Of a stretch of 36,361 nt of DNA, positions 1 to 8,759 are shown piece by piece. The translations under genes and the position numbers were made by a program. The notes beneath the pieces were generated by a model. It did not search any database. It was not told the origin of the DNA and worked only from the letters and a program-made list of their open reading frames with translations. The DNA comes from Roseburia sp. (lineage in GTDB: Bacteria > Bacillota > Clostridia > Lachnospirales > Lachnospiraceae), in contig DMYD01000032.1 in NCBI GenBank assembly GCA_003483745.1, positions 1 through 36,361 on the forward strand, given 5' to 3'. Numbering within the stretch: the first letter of the stretch is position 1; every line of letters starts with the position of its first letter.

Positions 1-110
1 ACAAATTGAAACTTGCAACCTCCCCACAAACCACTCTCACAGCTTGATATTAAAATTGTAATACTAACATCATCATCCGACAATAAATAAACGAAAAAGG
101 AGAATCAGCC
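1..110. other. Intergenic segment before hsdR
   Basis: No coding region is visible in these 110 bases. They end in a good ribosome site (AAGGAG at 97-102, eight bases before the hsdR start). I could not find a -35/-10 pair with convincing spacing. The restriction gene may therefore be transcribed from further upstream, for example together with hsdM and hsdS outside the window. Confidence 0.5.
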
Positions 111-3100
111 ATGGAAACTAATTTTGATTATCTTTTAGAAAAAGAAGAGTATTCCGATTTTGCAAAACAGGCAATAGAGGCAGAAAAGAGCATCAGCATA
201 TCGCCTGCGACATGTGCGATTCTCTCCAGAAGAGCGTTAGAACTCGCGGTTCGTTTTGTGTTTTCCTATGATGCGGAACTGACACTTCCGTATCGGGATA
301 ATGTGTCGAGTCTGATCCATGAACCTACATTTCGCAGCATCATTGAACCAAGACTGTTTCCAATGCTGAAATATACGATCCATCTTGGAAATGTGGCAGT
401 CCATACGAACAGTAATATCAAAAGAGATGAGGCGGTCATAGCACTGCGTGATCTGTTTGAATTTTGTGACTGGATTGATTATTCCTATTCGAAAGAATAT
501 ACGGAACGTTTTTTTGATGAGTCTATACTGCCATCCGGGGATGAAAAAAGGGTAAAAGCGGAGGAGTTAAGACGTTTATATGAGAGTCTGTCCAGTAAAG
601 ATAAAAAATTAGAAGAAATTTGCAGGGAAAATGAGCAGCTGCGCAGACAGATGCAGGCACAGCGTACACTTCACAACCAGACCAGGGAGTTCCATGTAGA
701 TGAGATCAGCGAGGCAGAGACGCGGAAGAAATATATCGATGTGGAATTACAGAGAGCAGGCTGGATTATAGGACGAAATTGTACGGAGGAGGAACCGGTT
801 ACCGGTATGCCCAATGCCACAGGAAATGGCTTTGTGGATTATGTTTTATGGGGAAAAGACCATTTGCCGTTGGCAGTGGTAGAGGCAAAAAAAGCATCGG
901 CAGATCCAATCGTTGGAAGCCAGCAGGCAAAATTATATGCGGACTGTCTGCAAAATCAGTATAAGCAGCGTCCACTGATTTTTACCACAAATGGATTCGA
1001 AATTTTTTATACAAATGATAATGAGGGATATCCAAGGCGCGAGGTATCCGGGTTCTTTACGCAGGAAGAATTACAGATTGAGATAGACAGAAGAAAGTTA
1101 AGAATTCCGTTGGAAAACATTGAAATTCGGGATGATATTACAAACCGTCCTTATCAGAAAGAAGCGGTAACAGCAGTCTGTGATGCAATTGCAAAAAAGC
1201 ATCGGAAGATGCTGATCGTGCAGGCTACCGGTTCTGGAAAAACCAGAGTCAGTATCAGTATTGTGGATGTGCTGCGGAAACATAATTATGTAAAAAATAT
1301 TTTGTTCCTTGCAGACCGGACGGCGTTGGTAAAGCAGGCGAAAAACAGTTATACAAATTTGCTGGATGATTTATCCTGCTGTAACCTGGTAGAAGGAAAA
1401 GATGATCAGGAAGCCTGCCGCATGATTTTTTCCACTTATCCTACCATGATGAATGCAATTGATGAGACGAAAAATAAATATGGAGATCGTTTGTTTACAC
1501 CGGGATATTTTGACCTGATCATCTGTGACGAGGTGCACCGCAGTATTTACAAAAAGTACCAGGAAATTTTTGAATATTTTGATGCAATGCTTCTTGGCAT
1601 GACAGCAACGCCGAAAAATGAAATTGATAAAAATACATACGGGGTATTTGATCTTGAACGCGGCGTTCCGACATTTGCTTATGAATTAGAAAAGGCGGTA
1701 GAAGAGGGATATCTGGTCACTTACTCGACACTGGAATACAAAACGAAGATCATGGAAGAAGGAATCCATTATAATGAGTTATCTGAGGAAGAGAAGGAGA
1801 AGTTTGAGGAAACTTTCAAAGATGACGAGACGGTGGAGGAGGATATTTCCAATACCGCAGTTAATACATGGCTCTTTAATGACGACACGATCGATTTGGT
1901 ATTAAAAGAGCTGATGGAGAAAGGGTTAAAGATCGAAGGTGGGGATAAAATTGGAAAAACGATTATTTTTGCAAAAAACACTCCTCATGCGAAAAAGATT
2001 GTGGAGCGTTTTAACACGTTATTTCCGGAATATGGTGGAGATTTTATCAAACAGGTCGATTATAGCATCAAATATGCAGATACACTGATTGATGATTTTG
2101 GCACAAAAGAACGAATGCCGCAGATTGCAGTATCTGTGGATATGCTGGATACGGGAATTGATGTTCCGGAGATTTTAAACCTTGTATTTTTTAAAAAGGT
2201 GCGCAGTTATGCAAAGTTCTGGCAGATGATAGGAAGAGGAACGCGTTTGTGCAAAGATCTGCTGGGCGAGGGAATTGATAAAGAGCGTTTTCTGATTTTT
2301 GACTTCTGTAATAATTTTGAATACTTTCGGGTGAATAAAAATGGTTCTGAGAATGGAATTCAGGAATCACTTTGTGAAAAAATATATAATACAAAGGCAC
2401 AGATATGCAGGGAACTGCAGGCATCACAGTATGTCATGGATGCGGATTATGCAGTGTACCGAAAAGAGCTGGTAACGGGGCTGAATCAGGCAGTGATAGA
2501 ATTAAATGATGACAGCTTTGTGGTAAAAAGGCATCTCAGATATGTAGAGATGTTTCGGAAGCTGTCAAGCTGGGATCAGTTAGAGACGGTTGAAATATCC
2601 GAGATTAAAGAACATATCGCACCGTTAATGAAACCCAAAAAAGAAAATGAACTTGCCCGGAGATTTGATTATCTGATTTACAGCATTGATCTGGGATTAT
2701 TACAGAGCAAAAGCGTCCAGAAACCAATTCAAATTGTGATGACAACAGCCGAACAGCTCTCGAAAGTATATCGGCTTCCGCAGGTCGCAGCAAAAAAAGA
2801 AATGATTGAAAAAGTTCAGGAGACAAATTTCTGGGATGATGTAACGGTTGTGGAATTAGACAAAGTGAGGGAGGCTTTGCGGGATCTGCTTCAATATCTG
2901 GAACGTGCAGGAAGAAGAATTTATTATACCGATTTTACGGATGAGATCACAGATAGGAACGAAGGAGAACCTATCTATGCAAGCGTGGATCTGAAAAATT
3001 ACCGGAAAAAAGTGGAGTTTTACCTTCGGGATCACAAGGATAAAATCGCGGTATTTAAACTGAGAAATAATAAAAGACTTACAGAGGCTGATTTAAAAGA

Positions 3101-3461
3101 GTTAGAAGAAATTCTCTGGAAGGAACTGGGAACAAAAGAAGATTATGAAAAAGAGTATGGAGATACACCAGTTGGACGTCTGGTACGGCAGATTGTAGGA
3201 GTTGACAGGGAAGCAGTCAATGAAGCATTTAGTGAATTCCTGACAGAAGAGCGTTTAAATGTAAATCAGATCCGGTTTGTAAGGCTGATCGTTGACTATA
3301 TTGTTGCAAATGGAAATATTGATGACAACAGGGTACTGATGGACGAACCGTTCCGGTCGGCGGGCAGTATCACAGCTTTGTTTAAAGATGATATGGATTC
3401 GGCAAGAAAGATTATGAGCATTGTGGACAGCATCAAGCGTAATTCCGAAGAAACTGCGTAA
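111..3461 (+). CDS. hsdR: Type I restriction enzyme R subunit (HsdR, EcoEI-like)
   Basis: This is the ATP-dependent DNA translocase and nuclease subunit of a type I restriction system, 1116 aa. An N-terminal DUF4145-like region (about 15-125) is followed by a Glu/Lys/Arg-rich probable coiled coil (about 150-190). The HSDR_N nuclease core has a PD-(D/E)xK pattern with D243 and E258-A-K260. The SF2 helicase part shows Walker A GSGKT at 374-378, DEVH at 473-476 and TATP at 498-501. The C-terminal helicase lobe contains DTGIDVP and QMIGRGTRL, and the end resembles the EcoEI_R_C domain. AAGGAG eight bases upstream supports the start. No hsdM or hsdS follows, so the partners must be upstream of the window or absent. 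The frame is intact, so nothing in this gene suggests decay. An annotation as a generic DEAD/DEAH helicase would be less complete. Confidence 0.93.
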   Translation: METNFDYLLEKEEYSDFAKQAIEAEKSISISPATCAILSRRALELAVRFVFSYDAELTLPYRDNVSSLIHEPTFRSIIEPRLFPMLKYTIHLGNVAVHTNSNIKRDEAVIALRDLFEFCDWIDYSYSKEYTERFFDESILPSGDEKRVKAEELRRLYESLSSKDKKLEEICRENEQLRRQMQAQRTLHNQTREFHVDEISEAETRKKYIDVELQRAGWIIGRNCTEEEPVTGMPNATGNGFVDYVLWGKDHLPLAVVEAKKASADPIVGSQQAKLYADCLQNQYKQRPLIFTTNGFEIFYTNDNEGYPRREVSGFFTQEELQIEIDRRKLRIPLENIEIRDDITNRPYQKEAVTAVCDAIAKKHRKMLIVQATGSGKTRVSISIVDVLRKHNYVKNILFLADRTALVKQAKNSYTNLLDDLSCCNLVEGKDDQEACRMIFSTYPTMMNAIDETKNKYGDRLFTPGYFDLIICDEVHRSIYKKYQEIFEYFDAMLLGMTATPKNEIDKNTYGVFDLERGVPTFAYELEKAVEEGYLVTYSTLEYKTKIMEEGIHYNELSEEEKEKFEETFKDDETVEEDISNTAVNTWLFNDDTIDLVLKELMEKGLKIEGGDKIGKTIIFAKNTPHAKKIVERFNTLFPEYGGDFIKQVDYSIKYADTLIDDFGTKERMPQIAVSVDMLDTGIDVPEILNLVFFKKVRSYAKFWQMIGRGTRLCKDLLGEGIDKERFLIFDFCNNFEYFRVNKNGSENGIQESLCEKIYNTKAQICRELQASQYVMDADYAVYRKELVTGLNQAVIELNDDSFVVKRHLRYVEMFRKLSSWDQLETVEISEIKEHIAPLMKPKKENELARRFDYLIYSIDLGLLQSKSVQKPIQIVMTTAEQLSKVYRLPQVAAKKEMIEKVQETNFWDDVTVVELDKVREALRDLLQYLERAGRRIYYTDFTDEITDRNEGEPIYASVDLKNYRKKVEFYLRDHKDKIAVFKLRNNKRLTEADLKELEEILWKELGTKEDYEKEYGDTPVGRLVRQIVGVDREAVNEAFSEFLTEERLNVNQIRFVRLIVDYIVANGNIDDNRVLMDEPFRSAGSITALFKDDMDSARKIMSIVDSIKRNSEETA

Positions 3462-3508
3462 AAAATCTGATAGCAAAGAGAAATCTCATTCAACAAAAGG
3501 TGAAGTAC

Positions 3509-6199
3509 ATGAAAAGAAAAATAAAACGAATACAAGCAGTATGTATCTATATGATGTTATTATTATTGTTGCTTTTGCCACAAACAGCAATGGCAAAAAA
3601 TACAGAAAAATCCAAAACCACATTTCCGGTTCAGGTAATTCATAAGACTGGTGATGATAAAGAAAACTTTGTGATCGTGATCATGGGAGATGGCTATACC
3701 GCCGGTCAGCAGGATCAGTTTTTGGAAGATGCCACCCAAAAGGCGCGTGGAATGCTGACATGGTCACCATATAGGGAATATTCTGATCGTATTAATATTT
3801 ACGCTGTGCAGGCAGTTTCTAACGAGTCAGGCATTGGAGTGTATGGCGGTAAGAGTCCGGATACATATTTTCATGTCAAAGTATATAGAAAGGCAGCCGG
3901 ATTTACCAATGGCGGGGATGAAAGGGCGAAAGCGTTAAGAACGGAACTGGAAGAAAATTATCTGGATGAAGGCGCAAATGTTGGAACGATTCATATACTT
4001 TGTAATGATACAGGAAGCTATGGTGCATCAGTAAATCCATTATTTTCTTTTTCTACAAATTCTGAGGATAATAGTGATGGAATGGTTATGGCTCACGAGA
4101 CTGCCCATAGTATAGGCGGACTTGGCGATGAATATGAGAGATATACCAACAAACCAAATATGTCCGACACTACTGATCCGGAGAAAATCAAATGGAGTAA
4201 AATGTTAGGATTTCGCGGGATCGGAATCACGAATGCGGGAACGGATACCGCATTTGCGCCAAGCCGCGAATGTATGATGCGGTGGCTCGGACAGCCGTTT
4301 TGTGAGGTCTGCAAGATGGAACTGGCAAGAAAACTGAATAATACGGATTATGTCAGCAGGCCGGCAGCTCTTTATATCAGTGATCCTGAAGTTTCCATTC
4401 CTCATAACAAAACCGCGACACTTGACAGAGACAGTGAAAAATACAGGATTACTGAGTCAAATATCACAAAAGCTAATGATCATAATCTGGAATTTCGCAC
4501 GGTTGTACAAAATATGGTGAATAAAGAACAGCATCTTAAGATGAGTTTTCGTATTACCGGCGCAGATGGAATAACGGTAAAATATAGTGCAGAAAAAGAA
4601 TTTACCATTCCAGCCCTTACAAATTCATATGACCCGGATGCTGCAAGAGAGTCTCTTTCCGTTGTACTTAATGATGTGTATGGTCTGGCAAACGGTGACA
4701 GACTGGATGGAAAAATCGTGGACATGGATACGCAGGAAGTCTTAGCTACAGATAAAACAGCTGACCAGGCATGGAGTACCGTAAATATTCATTACCGGTT
4801 AAAGATGGAAGACGGAACGGAAACAGATCTTCCTGCTACAAAAACATCTATTGTCCATGCACCACGCAATTCTACATATACCTTAAGAAATCCTGAGTTA
4901 TCCGGTTATGCCTGTGTGGGAAACAGTGTGGATCAGGATAAGATAACGATCACGGAAGACAGCATGGACATTGTTTATTATTATCAGGAGAACAATGATT
5001 CCTCCGGAGACGAAGATCAGGAGATAGCAGAGTGTACGACAAGACCGGTTACAGTGCCGTATGATTCAAACAGGCATACATTTGACATTAGACCAGGGGA
5101 GGGTGTGAATCTTCGATACAGTATGAAGGAGGACGGACCTTATACAATAGAAGAACTTCCGGCTTATACAGACGCAGGCAAATATACAATTTATTTTGAA
5201 GCATCTTCTGATTCTGCAAAATCCTGTTATGGGCAGGCATCTTTGGAAATTACAAAGGCTGTTACAGAACTAAAGCTTCTTGCAACGCCCGCAGGATCAG
5301 AGGGTGCTGGCAGCGTAACACTTAAAGTTATAAAACAGGGAATCAGCGCAGATGAACCGGTGGATATTACTTGCAATGATTCCAGCATTACACTGGTTAA
5401 GAAGGAAAATGATCAGTGGACGGTATCACTTCCGAACAAGACAAAGACATATTCTTTTACCGCAAAATATAATGGCAATAAAAACTATGCAGGGAGTGAA
5501 GCTGCCTGTCAGGTTATTGTGAAAGAAAAGAAAACACAGACTGGAAGTGGTGCTTTAGAAGCACCGGAAGAACCGGAAGAACCGACGACGGAAAAACCGA
5601 CACCACAAAAACCGACACCACAAAAACCAGCACCGGAAGAACCGGCAACAGAAAAACCAACACCGGAGAAAAAGCCGGATAAAAAGATAAAAAATAAGAC
5701 GGTCAGAATAAAATGTAAGTCCAGGAAAGGGAAAAAGCAGGTTTTAAAGGTTAGTAAGTCAACGTTGAATCGTCTTATTGACAATGAGGCAAAAGCACTG
5801 CAACTGGAATATGGAAACGTTATAATTACGATGGACCGCAATGCCTTAAAAGAAATAAAAAAACAGATGAATTCAGATGTGTATTTTCATGTTAAGAAAT
5901 TAGATAAACGCATTCTTTCTTCAAAGGCAGGTAAAATTGTCAAAAAACGTCCAATGTATGAAATTTCGGTTACAGGTGCAAAGAAAAAAACGTTAGGAAA
6001 ATTGAAAAAGGGAAAGGTTACCGTAAAGATCCATTATAAGATTTCTAAGAAAGAAAAAAAGAAAGATCTTTTTGCATACACCATCAGCAAAAAAGGAAAT
6101 GTCAAAAAGATTTCAAAATCTTATTATGATTCTAAGAAACAGACAGTGAACTTTACAACAAAGAGCTTTTCTAAATTTGCAGTGGGCGGTCGTTTGTGA
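3509..6199 (+). CDS. Secreted M64-family zinc metallopeptidase with repeat domains
   Basis: This 896-aa exported protein begins with a basic, Leu-rich signal peptide (about 27 residues, probable cleavage after AMA). The catalytic domain carries HETAHSIGGLGDEY starting at residue 196, the HExxHxxGxxxDE zinc site of the M64 (IgA peptidase-like) family. It is followed by a MucBP-like beta domain, an MBG-like repeat, a Pro/Glu/Thr/Lys linker (about 5560-5680) containing short in-frame repeats, and a very Lys-rich C-terminal beta domain ending in FAVGG. I see no LPXTG sorting signal, so attachment, if any, could be by charge. ATG 3509 is preferred over GTG 3500 because AAAGGTGA lies five bases upstream of it. 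The substrate is unknown; cleavage of IgA or mucin is only a possibility from the family name. It begins 47 bases after hsdR and may be cotranscribed. Confidence 0.85.
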   Translation: MKRKIKRIQAVCIYMMLLLLLLLPQTAMAKNTEKSKTTFPVQVIHKTGDDKENFVIVIMGDGYTAGQQDQFLEDATQKARGMLTWSPYREYSDRINIYAVQAVSNESGIGVYGGKSPDTYFHVKVYRKAAGFTNGGDERAKALRTELEENYLDEGANVGTIHILCNDTGSYGASVNPLFSFSTNSEDNSDGMVMAHETAHSIGGLGDEYERYTNKPNMSDTTDPEKIKWSKMLGFRGIGITNAGTDTAFAPSRECMMRWLGQPFCEVCKMELARKLNNTDYVSRPAALYISDPEVSIPHNKTATLDRDSEKYRITESNITKANDHNLEFRTVVQNMVNKEQHLKMSFRITGADGITVKYSAEKEFTIPALTNSYDPDAARESLSVVLNDVYGLANGDRLDGKIVDMDTQEVLATDKTADQAWSTVNIHYRLKMEDGTETDLPATKTSIVHAPRNSTYTLRNPELSGYACVGNSVDQDKITITEDSMDIVYYYQENNDSSGDEDQEIAECTTRPVTVPYDSNRHTFDIRPGEGVNLRYSMKEDGPYTIEELPAYTDAGKYTIYFEASSDSAKSCYGQASLEITKAVTELKLLATPAGSEGAGSVTLKVIKQGISADEPVDITCNDSSITLVKKENDQWTVSLPNKTKTYSFTAKYNGNKNYAGSEAACQVIVKEKKTQTGSGALEAPEEPEEPTTEKPTPQKPTPQKPAPEEPATEKPTPEKKPDKKIKNKTVRIKCKSRKGKKQVLKVSKSTLNRLIDNEAKALQLEYGNVIITMDRNALKEIKKQMNSDVYFHVKKLDKRILSSKAGKIVKKRPMYEISVTGAKKKTLGKLKKGKVTVKIHYKISKKEKKKDLFAYTISKKGNVKKISKSYYDSKKQTVNFTTKSFSKFAVGGRL
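5561..5680 (+). repeat. In-frame Pro-rich linker repeats of the M64 peptidase
   Basis: A run of short degenerate repeats encodes EEP, EKPTP and QKPTP units. It includes two adjacent identical 15-base units encoding KPTPQ. Such linkers usually span the cell wall, and slipped-strand changes could vary their length between strains. The minus-strand open frame over this stretch is a by-product of the repeat composition. Confidence 0.75.
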
Positions 6200-6371
6200 G
6201 AGTGATAAAAAGTTCCTGAATCAAAAAATACAGGAAAATGCCTAAATTGCGGGAATTGCAACCATCAGTTGACAGATTGACAGGCACATTTGGTAGCCTG
6301 CAACCGGTCAAAATGGGTATGATGGAGGCGTAACAAAGATCACATCATTGAAAAAGAAAAGAGGATGAGTT
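6200..6371. other. Intergenic segment between M64 peptidase and XRE gene
   Basis: No gene is visible. A weak TTCCTG/CAGGAA inverted repeat (6216-6239 region) follows the peptidase stop but has no T run, so it is a poor terminator. Two TTGACA motifs occur near 6270 without matching -10 boxes. I cannot assign a promoter here. Confidence 0.35.
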
Positions 6372-7376
6372 ATGATTTTAGCAGAAAAAATTATGGAAGA
6401 GCGAAAAAAGAACGGATGGTCGCAGGAAGAACTGGCAGAGAAACTTTCCGTCTCCAGACAGGCGGTGTCAAAATGGGAGAGTGCCCAGTCGATACCGGAT
6501 CTTCAGAGGGTGATCCAGCTGTCAGAGATTTTGGGGGTGAGTACAGACTACCTTTTAAAAGATGAATGTGAGACACCGCAGCTCATTGAGGGAGTGGAAC
6601 CTTCCAACAAAGATTTTCCGTTAAAAAAGGTTTCAATGGAAGAGGCAAATGATTTTATGGAAATCCGGAAGAAAAATGCACCGAAGATCGCGGCTGCAGT
6701 TGCAGCCTGCATCGTCAGTCCGTCAGTTCTGATATTTTTGGCAGGATTATCGGAGACGCAGATTGGAAATATTTCCGAGGGTGTGGCTGTATCGGTTGGA
6801 CTGGTATGCCTGCTTGGATTTGTGGCTGCAGCGGTATTTACATTTATTTTCTGCGGTATGCAGACAAAAAGATTCGAGTTTCTGGAAAACGAATGTTTTG
6901 AAACCGCCTATGGGGTAGAAGGGCTTGCAAAGGAAAAATTAAAAAATTATGAGGGAACCTTTACCGGAGGAATCGCCGTTGGCGTGGTGCTCTGCATCGT
7001 TGCGGCAATCCCGCTTTTGGTGGCAGCCTGTATGGATGCGCCGGATGTTGTATGTACCAGCTTTGTATCGCTGCTTTTAATTCTGGTAGCATGTGGCGTG
7101 TATATGATAATCCGTGTCGGTATGATCAAAGGAAGTTATGATATTCTTTTGCAGGAGGGAGATTATACTATTTCAGAAAAGAAACTGAAAAAGAAGTTAG
7201 ATGCATTTAGCGGAGCTTACTGGTGTATTGCCACTGCAATTTATCTGGGATGGAGTTTCTGGACAATGCGTTGGGATTTTACATGGATCATCTGGCCGGT
7301 GGCAGGGGTACTTTTCGCTGCAGCATCAGGTATTTTCCGTGCAGTCATGCAAAATGAAAAGAAAAAAATAGAATGA
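6372..7376 (+). CDS. XRE-family regulator with C-terminal membrane domain
   Basis: This 334-aa protein has an N-terminal Cro/C1-type helix-turn-helix (about 3-65), with SQEELAEKLSVSRQAVSKWE as the recognition region. The rest is largely hydrophobic, with about five predicted membrane segments (near 95-118, 132-158, 195-220, 228-250 and 290-325). HTH-plus-membrane proteins of this form are common in Clostridia and are thought to respond to envelope or peptide stress, but no ligand can be read here. AGAGGAT lies a few bases before the ATG. The next gene begins about 50 bases after its stop, so the two may form an operon. Confidence 0.85.
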   Translation: MILAEKIMEERKKNGWSQEELAEKLSVSRQAVSKWESAQSIPDLQRVIQLSEILGVSTDYLLKDECETPQLIEGVEPSNKDFPLKKVSMEEANDFMEIRKKNAPKIAAAVAACIVSPSVLIFLAGLSETQIGNISEGVAVSVGLVCLLGFVAAAVFTFIFCGMQTKRFEFLENECFETAYGVEGLAKEKLKNYEGTFTGGIAVGVVLCIVAAIPLLVAACMDAPDVVCTSFVSLLLILVACGVYMIIRVGMIKGSYDILLQEGDYTISEKKLKKKLDAFSGAYWCIATAIYLGWSFWTMRWDFTWIIWPVAGVLFAAASGIFRAVMQNEKKKIE

Positions 7377-7386
7377 AAACAGGCTA

Positions 7387-7427
7387 GTGTGAAAAATAAG
7401 ATTTTTCACACGCAGGAATGGAGTAAA
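7387..7427 (+). promoter_or_regulatory. Hairpin/SD cassette, copy 1 (before reductase gene)
   Basis: A perfect 10-bp inverted repeat, GTGTGAAAAA (7387-7396) and TTTTTCACAC (7402-7411), is separated by TAAGA. It is followed by GCAGGAATGGAG and then the ATG at 7428. The GGAG is the ribosome site. The same arrangement precedes yqhQ and argJ, so this is a family of elements. There is no T run after the stem and a start codon follows at once, so it is not a terminator. Its role is unknown. Confidence 0.75.
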
Positions 7428-8357
7428 ATGAAATATCAGTCAGTTGCAATACTTGGAGCAGGAGCAGTAGGTTCCTACATCATCTGGGGACTTACCCAAA
7501 AGAAAGATATTGATCTGTGTGTGGTTGCGTCAGGAGAACGCAGAGCATGTTATGAAAAAGAAGGATTTTTTATCAATGATAAAAGATACGATCCAGTCAT
7601 AAAAACACCTGAGGAGGCACGCGGCGTAGATCTTTTGATCGTAGCAATGAAATACAATGCACTCCGCCCGGCATTAAAGGATATCCGGACGGTGGTGGGA
7701 GAGAAAACAACCGTTATCAGCCTGATGAACGGCGTGGACAGTGAAGAAATCATCTCGGAGGTGATCTCTTCTGATAAAATCGTACATTCACTGATCAAAG
7801 TGGCATCGGAGAGAGATGGAAACCATGTGAAATTTGATCCTGAAACAACGATCGGCATTGTCTACGGGGAAGCAGATCTTAGCAGGGGTACGGAAAGAGT
7901 CGAGGCACTCAATGATCTTTTTGCGGATACCGGGCTTCATTACCGGGCAACTGATGTGATTCTTACGGAAATCTGGAGTAAATTCCGCCTCAATGTGCCG
8001 AATAATCAGGCACAGGCTATGGTTGGCTGTGGTGTTGGTGCATATAGAGACAGCGAACATATGGCATTTTTACGCGACAGGCTCAGAGAGGAAGTAGATC
8101 TGATCGCAAAGGCAAAGGGAATCGATTTTTGCAAATCGGATACATCTTCTACATTTGGCAGCAAAGTTATGGATCGTGCAAGATATTCCACACTGCAGGA
8201 TCTTGATGCAAAGCGTCATACGGAAGTGGATATGTTTGCCGGTGCAATCATCCGCATGGGGAAAGAGTTAGGAATCCCCACACCGTATAATGAGTTTACT
8301 TATCATATGATCAAAGCCTTAGAAGAAAAGAACGACGGGAAATTTGATTACAAATAA
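7428..8357 (+). CDS. Ketopantoate reductase family protein (ApbA/PanE-like)
   Basis: This 309-aa NADPH-dependent oxidoreductase has an N-terminal Rossmann fold (AILGAGAVGSYIIWGL, about residues 5-20). The C-terminal helical domain contains IWSKFRLNVPNNQAQAM, which supplies the Lys and Asn residues typical of the family. The family includes 2-dehydropantoate 2-reductase (pantothenate synthesis), but many paralogues reduce other 2-oxo acids, and no panB or panC is nearby, so the substrate is uncertain. ATG 7428 is chosen because GGAG lies seven bases upstream, while GTG 7389 lies inside the hairpin element and would add residues foreign to the family. Confidence 0.82.
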   Translation: MKYQSVAILGAGAVGSYIIWGLTQKKDIDLCVVASGERRACYEKEGFFINDKRYDPVIKTPEEARGVDLLIVAMKYNALRPALKDIRTVVGEKTTVISLMNGVDSEEIISEVISSDKIVHSLIKVASERDGNHVKFDPETTIGIVYGEADLSRGTERVEALNDLFADTGLHYRATDVILTEIWSKFRLNVPNNQAQAMVGCGVGAYRDSEHMAFLRDRLREEVDLIAKAKGIDFCKSDTSSTFGSKVMDRARYSTLQDLDAKRHTEVDMFAGAIIRMGKELGIPTPYNEFTYHMIKALEEKNDGKFDYK

Positions 8358-8377
8358 GAAAACAGAATGGGAATAAA

Positions 8378-8590
8378 GTCAAATTGCGGTGCAGTGCTGC
8401 ATTTCTTACAGCTTTCATTTTGATGTCATCTGCCTGTGTAAATGGATTAATCTACAAGAAAGTGGCATTTGACAAAGCCGGTTTTACAGACACGCCGAAA
8501 TCGATCGATGAGTTTCTGGGCATTAAAGGCAGATTTTACTGTTTCCGGTTATTACAGTGTATATTATTATATGCAGGAACAGGGATTTGA
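8378..8590 (+). pseudogene. Remnant of family 1 extracellular solute-binding lipoprotein
   Basis: The frame beginning at GTC 8378 reads as a lipoprotein signal peptide (KLRCSAAFLTAFILMSSAC, ending in a lipobox). It passes directly into NGLIYKKVAFDKAG and TPKSIDEF, which resembles an internal segment of sugar-type ABC binding proteins (the NGL(I/V)YNK...AGI...PKTxDEF region). The expected residues between signal and this segment are missing, and similarity is lost after IDEFL. AGAATGG lies upstream of GTC, where an ATG would be expected, so the start codon also appears lost. I read this as a deletion derivative. The similarity is by eye only. Confidence 0.55.
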
Positions 8591-8669
8591 ACATTTTCGT
8601 AGTATCTGCTTTTTTGCGATTAGGGAGAAAAATCAGGAATTAGGACTTCCTATTTAGAAAAAGATGTAG

Positions 8670-8675
8670 TATAAT
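8670..8675 (+). promoter_or_regulatory. Possible -10 box for rho
   Basis: TATAAT lies about 90 bases before the rho start. The hexamer 17 bases upstream (TTCCTA, 8647-8652) is a poor -35, so the call rests on the -10 alone. Confidence 0.4.
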
Positions 8676-8759
8676 AGCCACATCGAAAAATTCAATTGTC
8701 ACATCAGACATCATTTCCGCAGACGATTCCAACAGGTGAAAAAAGTAAGGAGTTTATGA

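Larger units (their letters stand above)
8358..8759. other. Gap holding a gene remnant and the rho leader
   Basis: About 400 bases carry no intact gene. The first half (8378-8590) is a decayed solute-binding lipoprotein gene. The second half has a -10-like TATAAT at 8670-8675 and the rho ribosome site. A short frame at about 8469-8657 has no recognisable similarity and is probably part of the same remnant. Confidence 0.6.

Noticed and set aside
5509..5841. Minus-strand 110-codon frame inside the M64 gene
   Set aside because: It is antisense to the Pro-rich repeats and C-terminal domain; its repeated Gly/Val pattern is a by-product, and there is no ribosome site.
7389..7427. GTG 7389 as start of the reductase gene
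   Set aside because: It lies in the stem of the hairpin cassette, lacks a ribosome site, and adds residues that the Rossmann family does not have.
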